Below, one piece after another: positions 23,577-33,995 of a stretch of 64,000 nt of DNA. Source of the DNA: Saccharicrinis sp965230625 (GTDB lineage Bacteria > Bacteroidota > Bacteroidia > Bacteroidales > Marinilabiliaceae); contig CBDDLL010000001.1 of assembly GCA_965230625.1 (NCBI GenBank), positions 3,162,001 through 3,226,000 of the forward strand. The letters are read 5' to 3'. The position numbers and the translations under genes are program-made. The first letter of the stretch is position 1; each line of letters begins with the position of its first letter. The notes under the pieces were generated by a model, which was given only the letters and a program-made list of their open reading frames with translations, made no database searches and had not been told where the DNA came from.

Positions 23577-25589
23577 ATGAATACACATATACATACTAAT
23601 GCATTGTCACAAGAATCCAGTCCTTATTTGTTAATGCATGCGCATAATCCTGTTTATTGGTACCCATGGGATAGAGAAGCCTTAGAATTAGCAAAAAATA
23701 GTAAAAAGATGATAGTGATATCAATAGGTTATGCAGCTTGTCATTGGTGTCATGTGATGGAACATGAGAGTTTCAGAGATGAGCATGTTGCTGAGATAAT
23801 GAATAGGGATTTTGTTTCAATTAAAATCGATAGAGAAGAACGTCCTGACCTTGATCAATTGTTTATGGATGTTGCACATTTAACTACAGGAAAAGGAGGA
23901 TGGCCGTTGAATATAATTGCACTACCCGATGGGAGACCTATCTTTGCCGGTACATATTTTCAGAAAAGACAATGGTTAAATTTACTTAACGAGATTCAAC
24001 ATATTTATTTACAATCTCCGCAAAAATTAAATCATTTGGCACAAGAAATAAAGCAAGGGATTGAAAGAATGGATTTTGTTGGTGTGGTAAAGGATTCGGC
24101 TCTTTTTACTGAAGATAGGATGGATACAATTATTGAGACATGGAAGAAGAGCTTAGATTTTGATTGGGGAGGTAATATTGGTGAACCTAAATTTCCAATG
24201 CCAGTGGAGTATAACTTTCTTTTATCTCATTTAAAAAAGAAATCCAATACAGGGATTGAAAAATATATTAATATTTCATTGTCGAGAATGGCTTGGGGTG
24301 GAATATACGATCAATTGGGAGGTGGATTTTCCCGATACTCGGTAGATGCTTTTTGGAAAGTTCCTCATTTTGAAAAGATGTTGTATGATCAGGGACAGCT
24401 TATTGAAATATATGCTAATGCGTTTCAATTAACTCAAAAGCCATTGTTTAAAAAAGTAGTTGAAGAAACAGTGGGTTTTGTTAATAGAGAATTAAAATCT
24501 CCATTAGGAGGTTATTATGCATCCTTAGATGCGGATAGTGAAGGAGAAGAAGGGAAATTTTATTATTGGTATATAAATGAGATTGTTGATTTATTAGGTG
24601 ATGATCATCAAATCTTTTGCAACTATTATAATATTACTGATGAAGGAAATTGGGAGCGTGGTAAAAATGTACTTTTTCAAACAATATCACTTGAGCAATT
24701 TGCAAGCAAGCATAATCTTTCACCTGAGTTGTTAGAAAGTAAGTTAAATAATTGCAAGAAAATTTTATTTGAAACCAGAAGTAAAAGAGTAAGACCTAAT
24801 TTGGATGATAAAATTCTAACTTCCTGGAATGCCATAATGATTAAAGGTTTAGTTCAGGCTTATCGGGCAACTAATAATAAAACTTATTTAGATAACGCAC
24901 TGGAAACGTCTTTGTTTTTAATAAATGTCGCCAGAAAAGATGATGGTGGACTTTGGAGGAGTCTAAAAGGTGGAAAAGGAACAATAAATGCTTTTTTAGA
25001 TGATTATGCATTACTTATCGATGCTTGGATTGATCTTTATCAAGTAACTTTTGATGATAGTTGGCTACTTAAAGCACATGCACTTTGTGAGTATGTTGTT
25101 TGTCATTTCTTTAATGAGGATAATCATCTCTTTTACTATACATCTATTCTTGATGATCCATTAATGATTCGTAAATCAGAATTGTCTGACAATGTAATTC
25201 CTGCATCTAACTCTGTAATGGCATTTAATTTATATCGTTTAAGCAAGTATTTTTTAAATAAGGAAGCATACCATACTGCACTTCAAATGTTAAAGAATTT
25301 ATCAGGGAGGATAGATGAATATGGAAAATATTATGCAAACTGGCAGAGACTAAAGTTATTTTTTATACATGAAAACTACGAATTAGTTATTTCAGGGAAA
25401 GGAAAGGAAAAAGCTCGAGATGAATTTCTAAGTAGCTTTAATCCATATATATTTATAGCAGGAGCGAGCAATAATATTCCATTGTCCTCAGGAAAAAGGA
25501 GCGAAGAGTTAACATTTTATTTATGTAAAAACAATACATGCAATTTACCCATACAATCAATCTTAGGTCTTAAGAAACTGATTAATTAG
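23577..25589 (+). CDS. DUF255 thioredoxin-domain protein (YyaL/SSP411 family)
   Basis: Protein of 670 residues in the conserved DUF255/SSP411 family. The N-terminal thioredoxin-like domain begins SSPYLLMHAHNPVYWYPW and has a CxxC site, AACHWCHVMEHESF (Cys55, Cys58), then KIDREERPDLD. The rest is an alpha/alpha-barrel resembling N-acylglucosamine 2-epimerase-like folds, with GGIYDQLGGGFSRYSVD and the helical LTSWNAIMIKGL. Full length is normal for the family. Its role is not settled; redox or carbohydrate-related functions have been suggested. No signal peptide is evident. The gene is monocistronic. Confidence 0.9.
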   Translation: MNTHIHTNALSQESSPYLLMHAHNPVYWYPWDREALELAKNSKKMIVISIGYAACHWCHVMEHESFRDEHVAEIMNRDFVSIKIDREERPDLDQLFMDVAHLTTGKGGWPLNIIALPDGRPIFAGTYFQKRQWLNLLNEIQHIYLQSPQKLNHLAQEIKQGIERMDFVGVVKDSALFTEDRMDTIIETWKKSLDFDWGGNIGEPKFPMPVEYNFLLSHLKKKSNTGIEKYINISLSRMAWGGIYDQLGGGFSRYSVDAFWKVPHFEKMLYDQGQLIEIYANAFQLTQKPLFKKVVEETVGFVNRELKSPLGGYYASLDADSEGEEGKFYYWYINEIVDLLGDDHQIFCNYYNITDEGNWERGKNVLFQTISLEQFASKHNLSPELLESKLNNCKKILFETRSKRVRPNLDDKILTSWNAIMIKGLVQAYRATNNKTYLDNALETSLFLINVARKDDGGLWRSLKGGKGTINAFLDDYALLIDAWIDLYQVTFDDSWLLKAHALCEYVVCHFFNEDNHLFYYTSILDDPLMIRKSELSDNVIPASNSVMAFNLYRLSKYFLNKEAYHTALQMLKNLSGRIDEYGKYYANWQRLKLFFIHENYELVISGKGKEKARDEFLSSFNPYIFIAGASNNIPLSSGKRSEELTFYLCKNNTCNLPIQSILGLKKLIN

Positions 25590-25816
25590 ATATTGGAATA
25601 TTAAGTGGAAATAACATTTTAGTCAAATAATTATTAAATTAAATACGTTTTTTTAATTTTGTAAGCCATTTTTAATAAAATCAGGTATTTTCATATTAAG
25701 AAGTATAGAGTTAATACTTATTAAGCATATCAAATTGATATTATTTAAGTGATAAGTATTGAAGTAGGTCAAGTTGGGTAAATTATTATATGTTATGATT
25801 TAATTTAATTAGATAC

Positions 25817-28267
25817 ATGAATAAATTTCTTGTGCTATGTATCGTGTTTTTGTTTTTAATTTTTTCAGAGAAAGTTATTGCTGTAGAACCTTCAGGAGGG
25901 ATAATTGTAGGTAGAATTGTTGATGCAGTTAACCAAAAAGGACTTGAATATGTGACAATTGCAATTTTTGATAAGAAGAATGATCAGCTTGTAGGAGGGG
26001 TTGTGACTCAACAGGATGGGAGGTTTAGAATTGAAAATATTGAACGTGGTGAGTATTACATTTATTTAAGTTTTATTGGATATTCTTCTAAAAGAATTAA
26101 TTCCATTTTTATTGAAGATAAAAATAATAAGTTGGATTTAGGTACCATAGTTTTAGGCGAATCTATGGAATCTATAGAACAAGTGGAAGTAATAGCAGAA
26201 AGAGATGCTATAGAATTTAAACTAGATAAAAAAATCATTAATGTAAGTAAGCAGTTTACATCAATATCAGGATCGGCTGTTGATGTACTTCAAAATGTTC
26301 CATCTGTAACCGTTGATATAGATGGTAATGTTTCATTAAGAGGAAGTACAGGTTTTACTGTTTTGGTGGATGGTATTCCATCTATGTTTGAGCCTTCAGA
26401 AATGCTTCAGCAAATTCCAGCTTCTTCAATTGAAAATATTGAAATCATTACAAATCCTTCAGTTAAGTATGATCCTGATGGTACAGTTGGAATTATCAAT
26501 GTTATTACAAAAAGGAAAGGATTGGCGGGAATTAATGGAACAGCCGATATGAAATTGGGTACTAATAATATTGGAAGTGGCTTTTTATTCAATTTAAAGA
26601 AAGATAAAGCATCGTATTTTATTGGAGCCGATTATAATTATGGAGATTATCCTGGAGATAAACATGGTTATCGAAATTCATTTAGTACAGATACAGATAC
26701 TGTTTACAAAGTAGCTCATGATGGTAGCATTGGATCAAGATATAATAGATATAACTTTAAGGGAGGTATAGAATTAAAGTTAGATACACTTAAGTCTTTT
26801 TACATAGATATAAACTACAGTGGAAGAGATCGTAACAGTATGTCCAATCTGAATTATAAGGAGTCTAATAGCTTTACTTCAGATATAATTAGTTATAAGA
26901 GTAGTGAAGATGTTAATAGAGCAAGTGATGGAGTAGCTATAAATTCTACATATTTAAACAAGTTTAAGGAGGTGGGGCATGAGTTAAAGTTTTCTTTATC
27001 ATATTGGTTTAGGAATGGGGATGAAGAAAATATTAATAACTTATATGATAGTTCGAGTAAAAAAAATGAAGGAAGGAGGAATATTGAAAAGGGTCCAATG
27101 AGAAGGTGGCAGGCTAAATTAGATTATATTAAGCCTGTTGGTGAGAATCTAAAATTTGAGGCGGGATATCAAAGTACATTGAAAAAAAGTGAGGATAACA
27201 CAGGGCTCTTTATAGATAGTGTTGGTAATGGTGTATATGTGGAAGATATAAGGTTTAATAATTCTACGGATTATCAGGAAGATATACATGCTACTTATCT
27301 TTTGTTTGCAAATCAAACATCAAAGTTTGGTTACCAATTGGGAATTAGAAGCGAATACTCTAAGCGCAATGTGGAACTTAAATATTCTGGTGATGTAAGT
27401 TTAGTAAATAATCAATCCAAATCAGAGCTAGAAGGTTTTGATTATTTTCCTTCTGCTCATCTATCGTTAAAATTACCTTTAAGGCAGGAATTAATGGCGA
27501 GTTACTCCAGAAGGATTGATAGAGTTAGGAGTTATCATTTTGAACCATTTTATACATGGGTAGATGCATATAATATAAGAAGAGGTAACCCGGACTTATT
27601 ACCAGAATATACCAATTCGTTCGAATTAAATTACATAAAAAAATATGATAACGCTTATTTATCTTTAGAAACATATTATCAGGTAGTAAAGAATAAGATT
27701 GAGTGGGTAAGAAGTGTATATGAGAATAGTATAATTCAAAGATATCCCGAAAATGTAGGAAAAGGATATTATTGGGGTATTGATGGCACTTATAGTTTTG
27801 ATTTGCGAAAATGGTGGAGAGTGGATTTATCAGGAAGCTTCTATAATTATAAAGTTAAAGGCGAATGGGGGCAAATTATATTTGATGAAGATAATTTTAC
27901 ATGGAATTATAGAATCAATCAAACTTTTAAATTGAATAGCTTAACTCAGTTGCAAAGTAACTGGAGATACTACAGTAGAAGAATCACTTCTCAAGGTTTT
28001 TATGAACCGGTATATACTCTTGATATTGCGTTTAAAAAACAATTTTTTAATAGAAAATTAAGTGGAGTAGTAGAGTTGAGGGATGTTTTTGCAACAAATA
28101 ATAGAGAAAATACAAATGAAGGAATTGGATTTAAAGATTACTATTTTCAGATGATTCATACTCCGGTACTTACTTTTACTTTCACATATAGATTTAATAA
28201 TTACAAACCCAATAAAAGAAGGTCATCTGAAGACGAGAATTTTGGAGGAGTAGAAATAATGGATTGA
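25817..28267 (+). CDS. TonB-dependent outer-membrane receptor family protein
   Basis: Outer-membrane barrel protein of 816 residues. A signal peptide (1-22, ending VIA) is followed by a carboxypeptidase-regulatory-like domain (about 28-110), a plug-like domain with GSAVDVLQNVPSVTVDIDGNVSLRGS (about 155-180), and a beta-barrel with the usual aromatic strand repeats to the C terminus. It belongs to the OMP_b-brl_3/TonB-receptor-like group common in Bacteroidota. No SusD-like lipoprotein, glycoside hydrolase or metal-transport gene sits beside it, so the cargo is unknown. The upstream 227 bp show no clear promoter. Confidence 0.86.
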   Translation: MNKFLVLCIVFLFLIFSEKVIAVEPSGGIIVGRIVDAVNQKGLEYVTIAIFDKKNDQLVGGVVTQQDGRFRIENIERGEYYIYLSFIGYSSKRINSIFIEDKNNKLDLGTIVLGESMESIEQVEVIAERDAIEFKLDKKIINVSKQFTSISGSAVDVLQNVPSVTVDIDGNVSLRGSTGFTVLVDGIPSMFEPSEMLQQIPASSIENIEIITNPSVKYDPDGTVGIINVITKRKGLAGINGTADMKLGTNNIGSGFLFNLKKDKASYFIGADYNYGDYPGDKHGYRNSFSTDTDTVYKVAHDGSIGSRYNRYNFKGGIELKLDTLKSFYIDINYSGRDRNSMSNLNYKESNSFTSDIISYKSSEDVNRASDGVAINSTYLNKFKEVGHELKFSLSYWFRNGDEENINNLYDSSSKKNEGRRNIEKGPMRRWQAKLDYIKPVGENLKFEAGYQSTLKKSEDNTGLFIDSVGNGVYVEDIRFNNSTDYQEDIHATYLLFANQTSKFGYQLGIRSEYSKRNVELKYSGDVSLVNNQSKSELEGFDYFPSAHLSLKLPLRQELMASYSRRIDRVRSYHFEPFYTWVDAYNIRRGNPDLLPEYTNSFELNYIKKYDNAYLSLETYYQVVKNKIEWVRSVYENSIIQRYPENVGKGYYWGIDGTYSFDLRKWWRVDLSGSFYNYKVKGEWGQIIFDEDNFTWNYRINQTFKLNSLTQLQSNWRYYSRRITSQGFYEPVYTLDIAFKKQFFNRKLSGVVELRDVFATNNRENTNEGIGFKDYYFQMIHTPVLTFTFTYRFNNYKPNKRRSSEDENFGGVEIMD

Positions 28268-28454
28268 TATCTATTTCATAACGTATTGTTGGTGTAGTTT
28301 GTAATTTGCTTAATGATTATTAAGATTTCTCAGGACGAGTTTAATTTCTCGATAAGTAAGTTTAGATAAAACGATTTAAACACGAACAATTTATCTCCAT
28401 TGGGATAATTTGATAATTCATATCATATTTTTTATAATACCAGTATGTTTAGCT

Positions 28455-28462
28455 TACTTTTG
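28455..28462 (+). promoter_or_regulatory. Candidate -7 box for the MATE gene
   Basis: TACTTTTG fits TAnnTTTG 36 bp before the MATE ATG. No -33 box is evident at the right distance. Confidence 0.35.
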
Positions 28463-28497
28463 TTTCTTGCAAATTTATTATTCTAATTAATATAGTT

Positions 28498-29871
28498 ATG
28501 AACCTCAAAGAAGGTAAAATAAAAGAGTTAGAGTTTGAATCTATTCCAAAATTAATGTGGAGATACTTCTTACCTTCATTTGCAGGTTTAATAATTAATT
28601 CACTCTACAATATAGTAGATAGGATATTTATTGGGCAAGGAGTTGGGGCATTGGCATTAGCAGGATTGAGTGCTATATTTCCTGTTATGATTATAATGAT
28701 GGCCTTTGGAATGATGGTTGGTATGGGAGCTGGAGTTCGTATTTCTATCAACTTAGGAAAAAAAGATTTTAAGAGGGCTGAATTAGTTTTAGGGAATGCT
28801 TTTATCTTGATGATAATTGTTTCTGGAATAATTACTGCAATTGGCTTTATTATTAGTGATCCGTTATTGCGATTTTTCGGTGTTAATGAACAAACTTATG
28901 ACTATGCACAGCAATATCTCCATATTATTTTACTTGGATCAGTTTTTAATGTATTAGGTTATGCTCTAAATAATTTAATACGTTCAGAGGGTAGTGCTAA
29001 TGTTGCAATGGTTTCTATGTTAATAAGTGCCGGACTCAATATTGTTTTAGATTACATTTTTATTATTCATTTGAATATGGGAGTTCAAGGTGCAGCATAT
29101 GCTACTGTTTTATCACAGATTGCACTTACTATTTGGGTTATTTTACATTTTAGAAGTAAGCGATCGGTAATTAAACTAAAATTTCAGAGTCTTATATTAA
29201 AGGGAGATATCGTTTGGTATATTGTGAGTATTGGTTTTGCCCCGTTTAGTATGCAATTGGCTTCGAGTATTGTATTTGGACTTTATAATATACAATTGGT
29301 TAAATATGGTACCGACTTAGCAGTAGGAGCTATGGGAGTAATAATTAGTATAACAATGTTGCTAATAATGTCAACAATAGCTGTAACAATGGCAAATCAA
29401 CCTATCATTGGATTTAATTTTGGAGCCAAACAATTCGATAGGGTAAAACAAGCTGTTGTAATTTCTATAATAGCATCAACGGTTATTTCTGTTCTTGGTT
29501 TTTTAGTAGCACAATTTTTACCAGGACCAATAATAAAGATGTTTAACAGCGATGATGTTGAATTACTTGCAATTGGAAAACAAGGATTACGGTTGTTTTT
29601 ATTAGCAATGCCATTAATTGGATTTCAAATTGTTTTTGGGAATTATTATCAATCAATTGGGAAGGCTGGAATATCTGCAATCTTATCGTTATTACGCCAA
29701 GTGATATTTTTAATTCCACTTTTGTTTATATTTCCTAAGTATTTCGGATTGACAGGTGTTTGGTTATGCGCACCTATTTCAGATACGTTATCAGCATGTG
29801 TATGTCTCGTATTTGCAATTAGAGAATTTCAAAAGCTGAATACATTAATAGAAAAGCCGGTTCAATCATAA
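28498..29871 (+). CDS. MATE family efflux transporter
   Basis: Cation-coupled multidrug/toxin exporter of 457 residues in the inner membrane. Twelve hydrophobic segments are arranged in two related halves. IPKLMWRYFLPSFAGLIINSLYNIVDRIFIGQGVG (described here by its ends: IPKLMW at 17 and FIGQGVG near 50) is the MATE N-terminal signature region, and ANQPIIGFNFGAKQFDR in the second half is its repeat. It is most like the DinF/NorM-type group. It converges on murB with only about 20 bp between stops. Substrate cannot be predicted. Confidence 0.92.
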   Translation: MNLKEGKIKELEFESIPKLMWRYFLPSFAGLIINSLYNIVDRIFIGQGVGALALAGLSAIFPVMIIMMAFGMMVGMGAGVRISINLGKKDFKRAELVLGNAFILMIIVSGIITAIGFIISDPLLRFFGVNEQTYDYAQQYLHIILLGSVFNVLGYALNNLIRSEGSANVAMVSMLISAGLNIVLDYIFIIHLNMGVQGAAYATVLSQIALTIWVILHFRSKRSVIKLKFQSLILKGDIVWYIVSIGFAPFSMQLASSIVFGLYNIQLVKYGTDLAVGAMGVIISITMLLIMSTIAVTMANQPIIGFNFGAKQFDRVKQAVVISIIASTVISVLGFLVAQFLPGPIIKMFNSDDVELLAIGKQGLRLFLLAMPLIGFQIVFGNYYQSIGKAGISAILSLLRQVIFLIPLLFIFPKYFGLTGVWLCAPISDTLSACVCLVFAIREFQKLNTLIEKPVQS

Positions 29872-29891
29872 ACATTGAATTCTTAGTGAAA

Positions 29892-30905
29892 TTAAACAAC
29901 GTTTACCTCTTTTTCTAAGTCAATTCCAAAAGTTTCTTTAATGGAGGTTTCTATTTTATTAGCTAATTCAAGTATTTCATCTCCGGTGGCCAGTCCTGTT
30001 TTATTAATTAATACAAGCGCTTGTTTTTCATGTACAGCAACGTTGTTTAACTGTTTTCCTTTCCATCCACATTTCTCTATTAGCCAGCCTGCAGGCATTT
30101 TAATTAAATTGCTGTCAATATTATAGTGAGGTGCATCTGGATATGTTTTAATTATTTCTTGAGCTACAGCTTTTTCTAGTATAGGATTTTTGAAAAAACT
30201 CCCTGCATTTCCCAATAACTTAGGATCTGGAAGTTTTGATTCTCTTATTTTTATAATAGCCTTTCTGGTATTGATTAGGTTTGTTTCTCCTAATTTCTCT
30301 AATTCTTCTTTAACACTGCCGTAATCAGCTTTTATTTCTCCATTTTTACTTAACTCGAAAACAACAGAAGTAATAATGGTCTTGCTTTTTAATGTATTCT
30401 TAAATATACTGTTGCGGTATGAGAATTTGCATTCTTCATTTTTAAAATTGAATGGTTGTAGAGTATCAATAAAAATACCTTTAACTTGTGTTATAACATC
30501 TTTAACTTCGGTACCATAAGCACCAATATTTTGGACAGGACAAGCTCCAACACTACCAGGTATGTGTGATAAATTTTCAATACCATAATAATTTCGATTA
30601 ACACACCACTCAACAAGGTTATCCCATTCTAATCCTGCACCAGCCTCAATCCATATCTTTTGACTATTTTCATGAATAATTGAAATAGATGAAATATTAG
30701 GTTTTAAAACTAAACCATTAAAATTGGATTTAAATAGTACATTACTTCCTCCTCCTAAAATAAATAAAGGTAATCCTTTAAATTGTTGCTGACTTAATAT
30801 TTCAATTAATTCATCTTCATTTTCCGGAGCAGAGAAAAAGTTGGTGTATACTTCCAAAAGGAATGTATTGTATTTTTTAAGCGAGAATTTTTCTTGTATA
30901 ATCAT
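29892..30905 (-). CDS. murB: UDP-N-acetylenolpyruvoylglucosamine reductase
   Basis: FAD enzyme reducing enolpyruvyl-UDP-GlcNAc to UDP-MurNAc in peptidoglycan precursor synthesis; 337 residues, cytoplasmic. The FAD domain shows PLFILGGGSNVLF (about 44-56) and HIPGSVGACPVQNIGAYG (about 112-129). The catalytic serine lies in GNAGSFFKNP. The long C-terminal domain makes it a type I (E. coli-like) MurB. It is 6 bp downstream of the Wzc-type kinase gene and so probably cotranscribed, linking cell-wall precursor supply to exopolysaccharide control in one unit. Confidence 0.95.
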   Translation of the reverse strand: MIIQEKFSLKKYNTFLLEVYTNFFSAPENEDELIEILSQQQFKGLPLFILGGGSNVLFKSNFNGLVLKPNISSISIIHENSQKIWIEAGAGLEWDNLVEWCVNRNYYGIENLSHIPGSVGACPVQNIGAYGTEVKDVITQVKGIFIDTLQPFNFKNEECKFSYRNSIFKNTLKSKTIITSVVFELSKNGEIKADYGSVKEELEKLGETNLINTRKAIIKIRESKLPDPKLLGNAGSFFKNPILEKAVAQEIIKTYPDAPHYNIDSNLIKMPAGWLIEKCGWKGKQLNNVAVHEKQALVLINKTGLATGDEILELANKIETSIKETFGIDLEKEVNVV

Positions 30906-30911
30906 TGTCCG

Positions 30912-33290
30912 TTATGACTTTTGAGAGTCGGTATAATATTTTTCTGAATAATAACCATAGTTTCCATTTCCACTAGAAATATCATTTAGAACTAATCCTA
31001 ATGGGGAAATTTCTTCATCAATTAGATTTTGTAAAGTATGTTTAAAATGTTCTTTTATAGTTTTGTTTGATCTTATTACAAATAAGTGACAATTGCAATG
31101 TTCCATTAATAATCTGGCATCTGCAACTACTCCTATTGGAGGAGAGTCGACAATCATTACATCATAAGTGTTTTTTAACTCTCTAAATAACTTTAGTGTA
31201 TTATTGTTTGAAATAAGCTCAGCGGGATTAGGGGGAATTGCACCAGAAGGTAAAATAGTCAAATGTTCAACTCCACTATTATAGCTAATATCTTCCAAGC
31301 TAGCCTGTCCAATAAGGTAATTAGATAAGCCTTTTTGTCTTTGAAGGTTAAAGGTTTCAGTTAGTCTGGGTTTTCTAAGGTCAAATCCTACTAAAGCTGT
31401 TTGCTTACCTGAAATTGCGAAAGCTGCAGCTAGATTAAGAGCGCAAAATGTTTTACCTTCTCCAGTATTAGTTGATGTAATGGTAATAATTAGTTTTCCA
31501 TCACTCGGAGTCATAAATTTTAATTTAGTTCTTAAAGATCTAAATGATTCAGAAATGCTAGAAATAGGTTCAGAAGCCATAACAATAGTATTCTCGCCTT
31601 TATATTCAGGAATATATCCTAATATGGCAGAGTTAGGCGTAATGGACAAAATATCTTGTTTATCTCTAATTTTATTGTTTAAATATTCTTTTAAAACAAC
31701 TATAGCTATAGGGAAAAGTATTGATAGCAAAAAGGCTTGTCTGTTATTTTTACTTTTATTGGGAGAAACTACTCCGGTTATACTAGCATCATCTAAAATT
31801 TCATTATCAGGAGTATTGGAGGCTTTTGTAATTTGAGTCTCAGATTGTTTTTGCAACAGGAAGGTATAAATTGCATCATTTAATTTGTACTCCCTTTCAA
31901 TATCTAGAAACAGCCTTTCTGTTTCTGGTAAGTAGTTCATTTTAGAGGCTGCTTTGCTCATTTGTGCATTTATCCTGTCCTTTTCTATTTTTATGTTTTT
32001 AAGTAATTTATTCAAAGAAGTTAATAAATTTTGCTTACTCACTTCGATTTTTCTATCTAATTCGTTTACTAATGGATTGTCAGTATTAGTTTGGGCTTCT
32101 AATAATGAACGTTCATTATAGAGGCTCAGCAAATCTGTAACAAAACTAGAGATAAAATTATTAGCATCGAGCGAAAAAGCAGGTAATAAATAGTCATCAC
32201 TTAACGGATCATTAATTAAGTGGTTACTAAGCTTCATATAGTAACTTTCTTTTACATCAAGAATGCTGAGTTCTCTTTCAAATTCAAAAAATTGATCAGC
32301 TAACCTGTTCGATAGTTCAGAAGGAGCATTGAATATATGATTTTTCCTGAACTCTGTTAATTTTTCCTGGATTCCGCTAAGTGTATCTGAAACTTGAGAA
32401 AGTTGAGTTTCGATAAATGCTATGGTTCTTTCGGCAATTTCGTTCTTTCTCTCTAGACTTTGTTCTAAGTAAATTTCACTTAAAGCTTTAAGAAAGGCAG
32501 TTATTTTATAGCGATTGGTTCCTGTTGTTGAAATATAAATAATAGAACTTCCGTCTCTATACGGAGAAACAGATATTTTACCTCTAAATGATGAAGCAAG
32601 CCAATTGTGTGATCTAAAATAAAAGTAATATCCTGTATTAGGAATGCCTTTTTTACACCTTACTTTAAATTTGCAATAAGGAGTTTTTATTTCTTCTCCC
32701 CAATCAACAATTTTCTCAAAAACGATTGGGCCAGTTGATCCGTGATTAGATTCATCTTTAAATTTATGTAGGAACGCATTTTCTGTTTCTATAGTAATTT
32801 TAACTTGCTTCTCACTAATTGGATGTATATAAATGGGGGTGTTAAGTATTTGTACATGAGTGGAATCCATTGTAATGGTAAATGGGCTTTTATGGTACAT
32901 GTCCTGATCCTTAAAAAAACCATCACTAACGATCTCAATACCAAAATCTAATTTATCAATAGCTCTTTTAACTACTTTTTTTGAGCGTAATATTATGGTT
33001 TGATTTTCAATGCTTTTACTTTCTGGAGACAGTCCAAAACCCTCAATAATTGGTGCACCAGAAACAGATTTTCGTTCATCACTTTTCATCATAACAGTGA
33101 CTGATCCTTTATAAACAACAGGTGTATATCGATGGTATACATAAATAGAACCTAAAAACAAAGGGAAAGATATCAATAGTAGATACCAATTGCTCTTAAC
33201 AAGCTTAATTATTTTACGAACATCAATTAATGTTTCGGGTTTTATGGAGGATTGATTAGAAGATAAAGTATTTGATTTGATATTGTCCAC
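30912..33290 (-). CDS. Polysaccharide biosynthesis tyrosine autokinase (Wzc-like)
   Basis: Inner-membrane co-polymerase and BY-kinase of 792 residues. The N-terminal Wzz domain starts with a helix at about 35-52, a long periplasmic coiled-coil region follows, and a second helix lies near 517-535. The cytoplasmic kinase carries Walker A TNTGEGKT (607-614), Walker A' GFDLRKPRL and Walker B VMIVDSPP. The C-terminal tail has a tyrosine cluster (Tyr778, 780, 781, 785, 786), the expected autophosphorylation site. No Wza, Wzb phosphatase or Wzy is adjacent, and the ABC-type locus lies 17 kb away, so which polymer it controls is unclear. Confidence 0.92.
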   Translation of the reverse strand: MDNIKSNTLSSNQSSIKPETLIDVRKIIKLVKSNWYLLLISFPLFLGSIYVYHRYTPVVYKGSVTVMMKSDERKSVSGAPIIEGFGLSPESKSIENQTIILRSKKVVKRAIDKLDFGIEIVSDGFFKDQDMYHKSPFTITMDSTHVQILNTPIYIHPISEKQVKITIETENAFLHKFKDESNHGSTGPIVFEKIVDWGEEIKTPYCKFKVRCKKGIPNTGYYFYFRSHNWLASSFRGKISVSPYRDGSSIIYISTTGTNRYKITAFLKALSEIYLEQSLERKNEIAERTIAFIETQLSQVSDTLSGIQEKLTEFRKNHIFNAPSELSNRLADQFFEFERELSILDVKESYYMKLSNHLINDPLSDDYLLPAFSLDANNFISSFVTDLLSLYNERSLLEAQTNTDNPLVNELDRKIEVSKQNLLTSLNKLLKNIKIEKDRINAQMSKAASKMNYLPETERLFLDIEREYKLNDAIYTFLLQKQSETQITKASNTPDNEILDDASITGVVSPNKSKNNRQAFLLSILFPIAIVVLKEYLNNKIRDKQDILSITPNSAILGYIPEYKGENTIVMASEPISSISESFRSLRTKLKFMTPSDGKLIITITSTNTGEGKTFCALNLAAAFAISGKQTALVGFDLRKPRLTETFNLQRQKGLSNYLIGQASLEDISYNSGVEHLTILPSGAIPPNPAELISNNNTLKLFRELKNTYDVMIVDSPPIGVVADARLLMEHCNCHLFVIRSNKTIKEHFKHTLQNLIDEEISPLGLVLNDISSGNGNYGYYSEKYYTDSQKS

Positions 33291-33319
33291 GAATTAAATA
33301 TTTGATTTAAATCACAAAA

Positions 33320-33847
33320 TTAAAGGTTATAAATGTATTGTACATCAGATTTTAAACCATCTAACGCTTTTTTTACATGGTAGGCTGCATTATTCGGATA
33401 TTGTTCCAAAACAGTTTTTCCCAATGCCATTGATGCGTCACCCGGTTTAAGCATATCAGCAGAAATATTAATTGTTCTAATCATTTCTTCTTTGGCGTTT
33501 CTAACTAATAACCAAGTTGACGGAGGTAAGTGAACTTGCATTGCTAAATTGTGTTCATATTCAGTTCTTATGGCAGAAAGTAATTTAGAATGTAATTCCT
33601 TTACAGTTCTTGTATTAGGTTGTTCTCTAATAACAATTGATTCTGCACTTATTCTTTCTAAGAAAAGAGTTAACCTTTCGTATGCCGATATTTTTAAAGG
33701 AAGAGATTCTTTATTTCTAACTAATATTAGCTCTTGCCTTCTCCTTTCATTTTCGCTTTTTAAAAACCATCTTACCAAAATCATTGTAAAAACCAAAACT
33801 ATGATACTTGGTACAGTATATTTAATCAGCTCTAAGAAAACTTCCAT
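33320..33847 (-). CDS. DUF7935 family membrane-anchored protein
   Basis: Protein of 175 residues with one N-terminal membrane helix (about 12-28) and a helical soluble domain. Conserved features include LPLKISAYERLTLFLERI (about 50-67) and TEYEHNLAMQVHLPP. It resembles a Bacteroidota-restricted family now called DUF7935, with no known function. It is the promoter-proximal gene of a unit with the Wzc-type kinase (29 bp downstream) and murB. The topology suggests the soluble part faces the cytoplasm. Confidence 0.72.
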   Translation of the reverse strand: MEVFLELIKYTVPSIIVLVFTMILVRWFLKSENERRRQELILVRNKESLPLKISAYERLTLFLERISAESIVIREQPNTRTVKELHSKLLSAIRTEYEHNLAMQVHLPPSTWLLVRNAKEEMIRTINISADMLKPGDASMALGKTVLEQYPNNAAYHVKKALDGLKSDVQYIYNL

Positions 33848-33860
33848 AATTTAAAAATAT

Positions 33861-33868
33861 TACTTTTG
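33861..33868 (+). promoter_or_regulatory. Candidate -7 box for the aspartate aminotransferase gene
   Basis: TACTTTTG fits TAnnTTTG 127 bp before the ATG. The -33 position is not conserved, so confidence is low. Confidence 0.28.
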
Positions 33869-33995
33869 TTGTTTTAATAAAATATTTGGTGAAAATAGTT
33901 GTAATTGCAATTAATTCCAAGATTGTTGATTTGTATCATCAAATATTGATTTTCTATATATTTATTTTAATATTAAAATTTAACCTGCATTCGGC

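Noticed and set aside
28320..28440. Guanidine-type (mini-ykkC) riboswitch before the MATE gene
   Set aside because: ACGA words occur (GGACGAG, ACACGAAC), but they are not capped on two stable hairpins as the family requires.
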